9,972 bases of DNA, taken from positions 1-9,972 of the forward strand of contig JAESUK010000201.1 of assembly GCA_016763095.1 (NCBI GenBank), read 5' to 3'. Under the pieces are notes generated by a model. It saw nothing but the letters and a program-made list of their open reading frames with translations. It made no database searches and was not told where the DNA came from. This stretch comes from Alphaproteobacteria bacterium (GTDB lineage Bacteria > Pseudomonadota > Alphaproteobacteria > Micavibrionales > Micavibrionaceae). Positions 1 through 5,759 of this stretch are shown in pieces. Made by a program: the position numbers and the translations under genes. Positions within the stretch are counted from its first letter, which is position 1. Each line of letters begins with the position of its first letter.

Positions 1-20
1 ATGTAAAACAATAGGAAATG

Positions 21-49
21 TTTTCAAAAAAGTATACGGGTGCTATAAC
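21..49 (+). promoter_or_regulatory. Promoter of the NRDE-family gene (extended -10)
   Basis: A TTTTCA -35-like box lies at 21-26. After a 17-nt spacer comes TATAAC at 44-49, which matches the TATAAT consensus at 5 of 6 positions. It is preceded by TG at 41-42 and one base, giving an extended -10 (TGcTATAAC). Counting about 7 nt past the -10 puts the transcription start at or next to the A of the ATG at 56, so the mRNA would be leaderless. The motifs are seen; the start point is inferred. Confidence 0.55.
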
Positions 50-55
50 CCCCTT

Positions 56-709
56 ATGTGTACGGTTACCATTATTAAAAATGAAAGCTCGCTTGATCTC
101 TTCATGAATAGGGATGAAAGCCACGAGCGTGCGCAAGAAGTTGCTCCTGCGCATCATTGGAAAGATGATATTCTTGCCCCCCTCGATCCCCAATCAAATG
201 GCACATGGATCGCGGTGAATACGAAGACCAAAAACTGGGGCGTGCTTCTTAATGGCTATACCGATGCGCCACCCCCGCCTAATCCGAAAAGTAGAGGTCA
301 GATATTACCTGACCTGCTATGTTACGATGACCCACTGAGTGCATTACACAAAATGGAGTGTGTCCAGTTCATGAGTTTCAAATTGATTTTGAACGGAACG
401 CTTTTCTATTGGGATGGAATATCACTCACGAAAGAACAAGACGAAGTCTTTTTTCAAACATCATCTTCGTATAAGCAAGATGATGTGATCAAAATCAGAT
501 CGGCACAATTTGAAACATGGTGCAACGAAGGGCGACCGTTGAACAAGGAAGGTACTCCCACCTTGCATGAGAGTATCGCCCCAGACAAAACAAAATCAAT
601 TATGATGTACAGAGATTACAGCTGTACCAAAAGCATCACACATCTGCATATAGGACAGAACGACATACCAACGATGTGCCACTGGCTACAGCCCACTAAT
701 AAGCTTTAA
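56..709 (+). CDS. NRDE/TANGO2-family protein
   Basis: A 217-residue protein of the NRDE (TANGO2-like) family, named after the Asn-Arg-Asp-Glu motif, seen here at residues 18-21 (MNRDE). The protein starts Met-Cys-Thr; the Cys2 next to the start Met is conserved in the family and fits an N-terminal-nucleophile-like fold. Further family signatures are GTWIAVN at 49-55, followed by a WGVLLN strand, and SRG at 79-81. There is no signal peptide or membrane segment, so it is probably cytosolic. The biochemical role of bacterial members is poorly defined; eukaryotic TANGO2 has been linked to Golgi organisation and haem or lipid handling, so no reaction is assigned here. No Shine-Dalgarno lies before the ATG, but the promoter position fits a leaderless message. 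The stop codon lies 24 bp inside the 3' end of the convergent thioredoxin gene. Family assignment is firm, function is not. Confidence 0.85.
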   Translation: MCTVTIIKNESSLDLFMNRDESHERAQEVAPAHHWKDDILAPLDPQSNGTWIAVNTKTKNWGVLLNGYTDAPPPPNPKSRGQILPDLLCYDDPLSALHKMECVQFMSFKLILNGTLFYWDGISLTKEQDEVFFQTSSSYKQDDVIKIRSAQFETWCNEGRPLNKEGTPTLHESIAPDKTKSIMMYRDYSCTKSITHLHIGQNDIPTMCHWLQPTNKL

Positions 710-1258
710 AATCTCATCGCTTTCCCAATCAACAATGCCAACGATTTTATGTTGAAGAATACCGTCGGCATCAATAAGAACGGTTTCAGGAAGTTGGAAT
801 GTCTGAAAGATATCGCGTGTGATCGTGCCGTTTTCATCCCATGCTATCATCACATTTTTCTGCTTAAGGTTTTGTGCTGGAAATTTTGTGAGGAAGCTGT
901 TTAATGCCTCTTGGTTAAGATCGCTTGAGATAAAGATGAAGAACATATCTTTTTGATCTTCCTTGCGCGCAAGCTCAAGAAGTTGAGGAAGCTCGGCGAT
1001 GCATGGCGCGCACCATGATGCCCAAAAGTTCATTAAAATCGTATGCCCACGCAAATCTTCAAGATGCACAGTTTTTCCATCCAAGGTTGTAAAGCGAACA
1101 GATGGAATGCGGTGTTTCTGTTCCGCGACCACAGTCGTCATTTCAATCGGCACGTTACGTACTTCTTTGGCTTGATGTGTAGGTTTACGATCCATAAGAA
1201 GCGTTGCCCCAAAGCCAATTAAAATAGCAATCACAATTAAGGTGATGTTGAGTTTCAT
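686..1258 (-). CDS. TlpA/ResA-like membrane-anchored thioredoxin
   Basis: A 190-residue thiol-disulfide oxidoreductase of the TlpA/ResA/CcmG type. An N-terminal hydrophobic segment (about residues 4-22) followed by charged residues looks like an uncleaved anchor, placing the thioredoxin domain in the periplasm. The active site WASWCAPC spans 79-86 with the redox cysteines at 83 and 86, and the cis-Pro region LPETVLID lies at 156-163. An AhpC/TSA-like beta strand and helix with EDLRGHTILMNFW precedes the active site. It is the last gene of the resB-ccsA-thioredoxin operon, and its ATG overlaps the ccsA stop as ATGA (1255-1258), which selects this start over an upstream in-frame Met at 1321 lying inside ccsA. 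In System II this partner (ResA/CcsX) reduces the CxxCH cysteines of apocytochrome c before haem attachment. That role is inferred from operon context; a general TlpA reductase is the alternative. No ccdA-type electron donor is in the window. Confidence 0.85.
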   Translation of the reverse strand: MKLNITLIVIAILIGFGATLLMDRKPTHQAKEVRNVPIEMTTVVAEQKHRIPSVRFTTLDGKTVHLEDLRGHTILMNFWASWCAPCIAELPQLLELARKEDQKDMFFIFISSDLNQEALNSFLTKFPAQNLKQKNVMIAWDENGTITRDIFQTFQLPETVLIDADGILQHKIVGIVDWESDEILKLISGL

Positions 1259-2943
1259 GCGGGTCTTTCCTTTTTTCTGTGATATACAAGCGCGGTAATA
1301 ATAGTTGTTTCCACGATACAAAACGCGAGCAATCCAAAGGCAACCCCATCAACAAAACCATAGGCGTGAAGTCCAACACTCAACAGATTAACCCCAAACC
1401 ATGACAGGGCAACAATCACGGATAAATACGCCAGTCCTGCAAGGTGCATGCGGGGAGATATATGCCCACTGAGTTTTCCATGAACAAGCCAGATGATCCA
1501 AAGCACGATGAGTAATGCCCCATTTTCTTTTGGATCCCAGCCCCAGAAACGTCCCCAAGATTGATCTGCCCAAAGCCCGCCGAGCAATGTTCCAACAACC
1601 GTAAAGATTAAGGCAATGATCGTAAGTGTTCTAAGCTGTGCGGAGGACACCACCGATTTCTTTTTCCAAAGCTCAAGATGTGCAAGGCTTGAGATCATAA
1701 TGCACCACCCATATCCAATGGTGATACAGATCACATGTGTTGCAAGCCAGAAGTTTGTGTTCAATACCGCCTCAAGAAGCGCAAAATCGCCTCCAACAGG
1801 TTTGAAATAGAACGAAAGCAGTAAGAGGAGCCCTGTTCCCAAGCTCGCCATAATCACGAGAGGTGGGGATTTACGCCCAATCCAAAATCCTGACGCTGCA
1901 AAGATAAGCGCAACAAATAAGGTTGATTCATACAATGTGCCAATGGGTGCACGTGAAAGAATAATAATGCGCGCCGCAATCACGCTGATATGAAGGACAA
2001 GTGTTACAAGTCCAATCACTTGCCCTGCTTTTAAAAGCGATGTACGAGACAGTGAAAATCCGATGAGGAGCAAGAGAAAGGACAACCAGTAAAGTCCAGT
2101 CATTAACTTGATCGGGGATAGTTTATTATAGAGAAGTTCTAGTTCAAACTTTCCAGAGTGAACACTCACATTTGATGACAAGGTTTGCACGGCCTCATTC
2201 CATGTCTTCTTATTTTTGGTCTGGAAGGCGACCATTAATTGTTGCCATGCTTTAAACGATGATGATGTCTGTGGCGAGCCCAAACCATTGAGCATCATAT
2301 CCCAAGGTGACGTGTAAACCCCTTGTTCCGTTTCGATAACACGGAACATATGGCTGTTTTTTCCGCCTTCATGAAGGGATGGCAACGCGGGATGATTTGT
2401 ACGGCTGGCTTGTAGTGCCATATAGGTGGAATACAACCCGTCTTCTTTCGATATCTCTATGGGTAAGAACATAGAAAGGGATCGAAGTGTCTCAACATAC
2501 AGCCCCACATTATGATGAAGCGAGAGGAAGTCCTCCTCATCTTGTGTACGGTCTTCTTTTTTAAGCACTGTATAGATGATGTCAAAGCTCTGTGCCAAAC
2601 CATCAAGTAGTTCTTCGTATGAAAAGCGTCGTTCAGGTGTTTGTTGAATACCCAACATGCGTAACACCGCAGGGTTCTCGATCTTGAAGATACGGCGTTG
2701 AACAGAGAGGTGAGGTTCGAACAATGTCTCAATCAACCATTCATTGGCGTTGAGAATAAAGCCGTCGTCATTATCTAAGATCTCTTTACCGCTATAGAGT
2801 TTGAGGGTAGAGCGTGCGAAGCTTTCCATAGGTTGAAGTCGCCCATCATAAACAATAGGAATGAGTGAGAAAGTGCCTGTTTCTGCCTTCGTAGGAAAAG
2901 ACACACAGCATAATAAAATAAGTGAGATTAAAAATTGCTTCAT
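1255..2943 (-). CDS. ccsA: Cytochrome c biogenesis protein CcsA (System II)
   Basis: A 562-residue haem-handling integral membrane protein, half of the CcsB/CcsA cytochrome c synthetase. Residues 1-20 look like a signal peptide (hydrophobic core, then TKA before Glu21). Residues 21 to about 277 are hydrophilic and predicted periplasmic, opening with a VYDGRLQPMESFAR segment like the domain that precedes the CcsA part in fused CcsBA proteins. From about 280 there are several membrane segments. The tryptophan-rich WWD haem motif is at 463-474 (WGRFWGWDPKEN). Candidate haem-ligand histidines are His403 (WLATHV) and His526 (LLSVGLHAYGF) on the periplasmic side and His488 (WLVHGK) in the membrane; RAPIGTLYES at 331-340 is also family-typical. 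ATGA overlaps join it to resB upstream (2940-2943) and the thioredoxin downstream, so the three are probably co-translated. The family call is secure; haem-ligand roles are assigned by analogy. Confidence 0.93.
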   Translation of the reverse strand: MKQFLISLILLCCVSFPTKAETGTFSLIPIVYDGRLQPMESFARSTLKLYSGKEILDNDDGFILNANEWLIETLFEPHLSVQRRIFKIENPAVLRMLGIQQTPERRFSYEELLDGLAQSFDIIYTVLKKEDRTQDEEDFLSLHHNVGLYVETLRSLSMFLPIEISKEDGLYSTYMALQASRTNHPALPSLHEGGKNSHMFRVIETEQGVYTSPWDMMLNGLGSPQTSSSFKAWQQLMVAFQTKNKKTWNEAVQTLSSNVSVHSGKFELELLYNKLSPIKLMTGLYWLSFLLLLIGFSLSRTSLLKAGQVIGLVTLVLHISVIAARIIILSRAPIGTLYESTLFVALIFAASGFWIGRKSPPLVIMASLGTGLLLLLSFYFKPVGGDFALLEAVLNTNFWLATHVICITIGYGWCIMISSLAHLELWKKKSVVSSAQLRTLTIIALIFTVVGTLLGGLWADQSWGRFWGWDPKENGALLIVLWIIWLVHGKLSGHISPRMHLAGLAYLSVIVALSWFGVNLLSVGLHAYGFVDGVAFGLLAFCIVETTIITALVYHRKKERPA

Positions 2944-4010
2944 TTCTTAATCCTCACAAGAAATATGCTGTGCCAGATTAACCCAAGGGCAACCAAAAGA
3001 GAGGCAATATAAGGAAAGATGTATGCCTTATTTCGCACAACCGCGAGTACGCTCGCATCCCCCGCAAATGAAGATTGATAGAATGTGTAGCCACGGTAAC
3101 GCAGTGGATCATTCATTGTAATAACAGCTGGGAAGTTCAGATCACCATCATGAATTTCAAGCGTTGATGTATACCCTTGCGCGCGATTTGTGCCAATATA
3201 AGCATCTTTTTTAAAGTCCTTGAGTGTCAAAGAGAATGGGAGTGGTGTTCTGTGGCGTTCAATCACCACCGTGTAAACATCATCACCAACGGTAAATTTT
3301 GGCGGTTTCGGAAAGCTCTCAAACGTAAGGTATTTTCCGTCTTGCACATCATTAAGCGCAGAGACTTCAAAGCTTATACCCTGTATGTGCTCTTCAGGGT
3401 TGAGGGGCGCTGTGCTCTCAACTAGGCGCATAGAGCGGAACGCCCCGACCCAGTCTTGCTTATCCTTATCGCGCAAAACAATTGTGCAGGTTTTGCAAAG
3501 TTCAAAAATATTTAAACGGAAAGGAAGTTTGTCCAAGTCCCCAAGTACGAGGTTTTTAAAATCAATGCGCTGGGAAATCGTATCATTTTTGAAAATGATC
3601 AGGTCTGTTTCAGTATAAGACTGCGTAAAGGCGGATTGTGTTTGAGGCTCTAATATCATGAGTGCATCACTGCGTGCGATCAAAGAGCCGAGCCCCCCAA
3701 TCATAAGCATCAGGATTCCAAAATGAATAAGGTTAGTTCCTGCTTTTTGTATGCTCCATTTGCTTTTAATGAGAAATTTAACGGTAAGGTTAAGGGTAAT
3801 CGCACTCATCACAAACAATCCTCCAGGCAGAGGAAGTGCTGTAATCCATATGATCCATGAGAAAAAGAAGGTTTCAAGCGCCCCGTGAAGCCCCATCCAT
3901 TTTTGTGACACTGTCCCAATAATGAGAATGACCATGAGATAGGGAAGCGCATAAAATAGTAGCGCGGGAGAGCCTAACTGTGTCGTAAATTTCTTAAACG
4001 ATGAAACCAT
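2940..4010 (-). CDS. resB: Cytochrome c biogenesis protein ResB/CcsB (System II)
   Basis: A 356-residue ResB/CcsB protein, the partner of CcsA in the System II haem-delivery complex. Three to four membrane segments lie in the first 112 residues (about 16-35, 47-80 and 94-112), followed by a large periplasmic domain (about 113-328) and a final membrane segment (about 330-352). His96 at the start of the segment LIHFGILMLMIGG is a candidate transmembrane haem ligand. The ResB hallmark MNDPLRYRGYTFYQSSF is at 299-315 just before the last membrane helix. A CKTC pair at 172-175 in the periplasmic domain is unusual. It is the first gene of the operon. The ATG at 4010 has no recognisable Shine-Dalgarno, and a perfect TATAAT lies about 25 bp upstream, so the leader is very short. 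No better in-frame start is seen before the first membrane segment. Confidence 0.9.
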   Translation of the reverse strand: MVSSFKKFTTQLGSPALLFYALPYLMVILIIGTVSQKWMGLHGALETFFFSWIIWITALPLPGGLFVMSAITLNLTVKFLIKSKWSIQKAGTNLIHFGILMLMIGGLGSLIARSDALMILEPQTQSAFTQSYTETDLIIFKNDTISQRIDFKNLVLGDLDKLPFRLNIFELCKTCTIVLRDKDKQDWVGAFRSMRLVESTAPLNPEEHIQGISFEVSALNDVQDGKYLTFESFPKPPKFTVGDDVYTVVIERHRTPLPFSLTLKDFKKDAYIGTNRAQGYTSTLEIHDGDLNFPAVITMNDPLRYRGYTFYQSSFAGDASVLAVVRNKAYIFPYIASLLVALGLIWHSIFLVRIKK

Positions 4011-4023
4011 GTCATTGGAATAG

Positions 4024-4081
4024 CGGAATTAGGATTATAATTCAATGGTGATTGGAACTTACATAGATACAACTAATTCCG
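4024..4081. repeat. Spaced 9-bp inverted repeat flanking the ccs promoter
   Basis: CGGAATTAG at 4024-4032 and CTAATTCCG at 4073-4081 are perfect reverse complements, separated by 40 bp and about 49 bp centre to centre. A third, partial half-site, TAATTC at 4038-4043, pairs with the inner part of the left arm across 6 bp. The arms bracket the TATAAT of the ccs operon, so an operator for a DNA-looping or multi-site regulator is plausible but unproven. Confidence 0.5.
4034..4062 (-). promoter_or_regulatory. Promoter of the resB-ccsA-thioredoxin operon
   Basis: Read on the minus strand, a perfect TATAAT lies at 4039 down to 4034. No good -35 exists at normal spacing (the region about 4057-4062 reads GTAAGT), so the promoter may need an activator. 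The predicted start is near 4027, giving a leader of under 20 nt before the ATG at 4010. Inverted-repeat arms at 4024-4032 and 4073-4081 flank the -10, one over the start site and one upstream of the -35 position. Confidence 0.5.
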
Positions 4082-4110
4082 ATACTGGTTATTCACAGGA
4101 TAACTAGTAT
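4082..4110. repeat. Interrupted palindrome, 11-bp arms
   Basis: ATACTGGTTAT at 4082-4092 and ATAACTAGTAT at 4100-4110 are inverted copies with one mismatch (a G-U pair if transcribed on the plus strand), separated by the 7-nt loop TCACAGG. It abuts the right arm of the 9-bp repeat and lies between the two divergent promoters. No T-tract follows on either strand, so it is not a standard intrinsic terminator; an operator or a recombination site relic are possible readings. Confidence 0.5.
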
Positions 4111-4150
4111 GTAGTCATAATAATCTCTTTATTTTTATTATTAAATAACG

Positions 4151-4171
4151 TTAATATAGTTACTATTGTAA
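4151..4171 (+). promoter_or_regulatory. Candidate hicA promoter -10 inside a palindrome
   Basis: TATAGT at 4155-4160 matches the -10 consensus at 5 of 6 positions; no convincing -35 is visible (the upstream stretch is T-rich). It sits in an imperfect palindrome centred on 4161, with ATAGT and ACTAT arms around one base and TTA/TAA ends (8 of 10 positions paired). Such overlap is what an autoregulated toxin-antitoxin promoter would show, but the region is AT-rich and the match could be fortuitous. Confidence 0.35.
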
Positions 4172-4194
4172 TAAAATACCGATATGGGGTGTAT

Positions 4195-4449
4195 ATGGAC
4201 GGAAAATCTGTAGTAAAGGTACTTTTGCTTCATGACTTCGAGCAACAGCATAATAATGGCGGGTCTCACTTTAAGTTCAGATCTTCGGATACATCTAAAG
4301 TTGTTATGGTTGGTGCGGGTCATTGCGGCCGTGACATCCCCAAGGGAACCTTATGTAATATATGGAAACAGGCAGGGCTTGAATATTTAAAGGGGATTAA
4401 ATCCTTTAAAGAGGCCAAGGCAAAGTTTAGTGATAAACAATACCATTAG
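4195..4449 (+). CDS. hicA: HicA-like toxin, orphan
   Basis: An 84-residue protein resembling HicA mRNA-interferase toxins, which adopt a double-stranded-RNA-binding-like fold and cleave mRNA using a conserved His. Family order is visible: an N-terminal helix (MDGKSVVKVLLLHDF), then the GSHFKF strand with the candidate catalytic His25, then a beta strand (KVVMVGAG), and the signature RDIPKGTLCNIWKQAGL. After this the protein continues about 20 residues of Lys-rich helix, somewhat longer than the usual HicA tail. The ATG at 4195 is chosen because GGGG at 4186-4189 gives a Shine-Dalgarno 5 nt upstream; the in-frame GTG at 4189 lacks one. No hicB-like gene precedes or follows: tuf's terminator begins about 28 bp after the stop. 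Without its antitoxin it may be inactive, controlled elsewhere, or used for another task. Family assignment is good; toxicity is not shown. Confidence 0.75.
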   Translation: MDGKSVVKVLLLHDFEQQHNNGGSHFKFRSSDTSKVVMVGAGHCGRDIPKGTLCNIWKQAGLEYLKGIKSFKEAKAKFSDKQYH

Positions 4450-4477
4450 GGGTAAAGTTCAATGAGGAATGGATAAT

Positions 4478-4507
4478 AAAAAAGGTCAGCAAAAGCCGAC
4501 CTTTTTG
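4478..4507. terminator. Bidirectional intrinsic terminator between hicA and tuf
   Basis: The hairpin has arms GGTCaGC (4484-4490) and GCcGACC (4495-4501) with one mismatch and an AAAA loop. It is flanked by an A-tract (4478-4483) and a T-tract (4502-4506), which also pair and give a U-run to transcripts from either side. It therefore fits termination of both the rightward hicA message and the leftward str operon message just after the tuf stop. Confidence 0.85.
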
Positions 4508-4529
4508 AATTCTTTATATTGTGAGTTAA

Positions 4530-5708
4530 TTACTTAATAATTTTACCAACAACACCGGCACCAACAGTACGGCCACCTTCACGGATCGCGAAACGAAGAC
4601 CTTCAGTCATCGCGATTGGTGCGATTAACTCAACTTCTAGGTTTGCATTATCTCCAGGCATAACCATTTCTGTTCCCGCTGGAAGTGTAACTTCACCAGT
4701 TACATCCGTTGTACGGAAGTAGAATTGTGGGCGGTAGTTCTTAAAGAATGGTGTATGACGACCACCTTCATCTTTTGACAAGATATATGCTTCCGCTGTG
4801 AACTTTGTATGTGGTGTGATTGAACCAGGCTTACATAGTACTTGACCACGTTCAATGTCTTCACGTTTCGTTCCACGAAGCAACGCACCAATGTTGTCAC
4901 CAGCTTCACCGCGATCAAGCAGCTTACGGAACATTTCAACACCAGTACATGTTGTCTTTTGTGTGTCTTTAATACCAACGATTTCAAGCTCGTCTCCAAC
5001 GTTAAGGATACCTTGCTCAATACGGCCAGTTGCAACTGTTCCACGCCCTGAGATGGAGAATACGTCCTCAATCGGCATCAAGAATGGTTGGTCAATTTCA
5101 CGCACCGGCTGTGGAATATACTCATCAACAGCTTTCATCAGTTCACGGATTGAGTTCTCTCCAATTTCTGGGTCGCGTCCTTCAAGAGCAGCCAATGCTG
5201 ATCCTTTAATCACAGGAATATCGTCACCAGGGAAATCGTATGAAGAAAGAAGTTCACGAACTTCCATTTCAACCAACTCTAAAAGCTCATCGTCATCAAC
5301 TTGGTCAACTTTGTTCAAGTAAACAACCAATGATGGAACACCAACTTGGCGTGCAAGCAAGATGTGCTCACGTGTTTGTGGCATTGGACCATCTGCTGCA
5401 TTCACAACCAAGATACCACCATCCATTTGAGCAGCACCAGTGATCATGTTCTTAACATAGTCAGCATGGCCTGGGCAATCAACGTGTGCATAGTGACGTG
5501 CATCTGTTTCATATTCAACATGTGCTGTCGCAATTGTAATTCCGCGCTCACGCTCTTCAGGAGCACCATCAATTTGATCGTAATCTTTAAAATCATCACT
5601 GAAATACTTAGTAATCGCCGCTGTTAGCGTCGTTTTACCATGGTCAACGTGACCAATTGTTCCAATATTCGCATGCGGTTTTGTCCGCACAAACTTTTCC
5701 TTAGACAT
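4530..5708 (-). CDS. tuf: Translation elongation factor Tu
   Basis: A 392-residue EF-Tu, the GTPase that delivers aminoacyl-tRNA to the ribosomal A site. GTP-binding motifs are intact: GHVDHGKT (19-26), DCPGH (77-81), NKVD (132-135) and GSAL (169-172). His81 is the catalytic-histidine position of the family. The switch I stretch (YDQIDGAPEERERGIT) is normal, and domains II and III run complete to the GRTVGAGVVGKI end. Length is close to the usual 394-396. An AAGGAG Shine-Dalgarno lies at 5723-5718, 9 nt before the ATG. It is the last gene of rpsL-rpsG-fusA-tuf, 51 bp after fusA, and ends about 20 bp before a strong terminator, so rpsJ and the S10 operon do not follow as they do in many alphaproteobacteria. 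A second tuf copy elsewhere cannot be excluded. Confidence 0.98.
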   Translation of the reverse strand: MSKEKFVRTKPHANIGTIGHVDHGKTTLTAAITKYFSDDFKDYDQIDGAPEERERGITIATAHVEYETDARHYAHVDCPGHADYVKNMITGAAQMDGGILVVNAADGPMPQTREHILLARQVGVPSLVVYLNKVDQVDDDELLELVEMEVRELLSSYDFPGDDIPVIKGSALAALEGRDPEIGENSIRELMKAVDEYIPQPVREIDQPFLMPIEDVFSISGRGTVATGRIEQGILNVGDELEIVGIKDTQKTTCTGVEMFRKLLDRGEAGDNIGALLRGTKREDIERGQVLCKPGSITPHTKFTAEAYILSKDEGGRHTPFFKNYRPQFYFRTTDVTGEVTLPAGTEMVMPGDNANLEVELIAPIAMTEGLRFAIREGGRTVGAGVVGKIIK

Positions 5709-5759
5709 TTTCTATTTCTCCTTAAAAAACATTCTTAAACTTAAATTCTATTTACGCCG

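Noticed and set aside
38..51. GGGT/ACCC small hairpin before the NRDE gene as a regulatory RNA
   Set aside because: Only 4 bp, lies within the -10 region and upstream of the predicted transcription start, so it would not be transcribed.
1259..1321. Longer start for the thioredoxin gene at 1321
   Set aside because: The extra 21 residues are polar and lie wholly inside ccsA; the ATGA overlap start at 1258 puts the membrane anchor right at the N-terminus, as expected.
4089..4097. TTATTCACA, a perfect DnaA-box consensus, next to an AT-rich stretch, suggesting a replication origin
   Set aside because: Only a single box is present in the gap, and the same 9-mer occurs inside fusA at 7432-7440 as ordinary coding sequence, so chance explains it.
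4189..4197. GTG start at 4189 for the HicA-like gene
   Set aside because: No Shine-Dalgarno precedes it, whereas the ATG at 4195 has GGGG 5 nt upstream and matches the usual HicA N-terminus.
4469..4537. 22-codon frame after hicA that might be a remnant antitoxin
   Set aside because: It reads straight through the intrinsic terminator and into the end of tuf on the other strand, with no HicB-like features.
4855..5322. 155-codon open frame on the plus strand opposite tuf
   Set aside because: It is a mirror of the highly conserved tuf gene, Ser/Pro/Arg-rich with no family resemblance and no Shine-Dalgarno.
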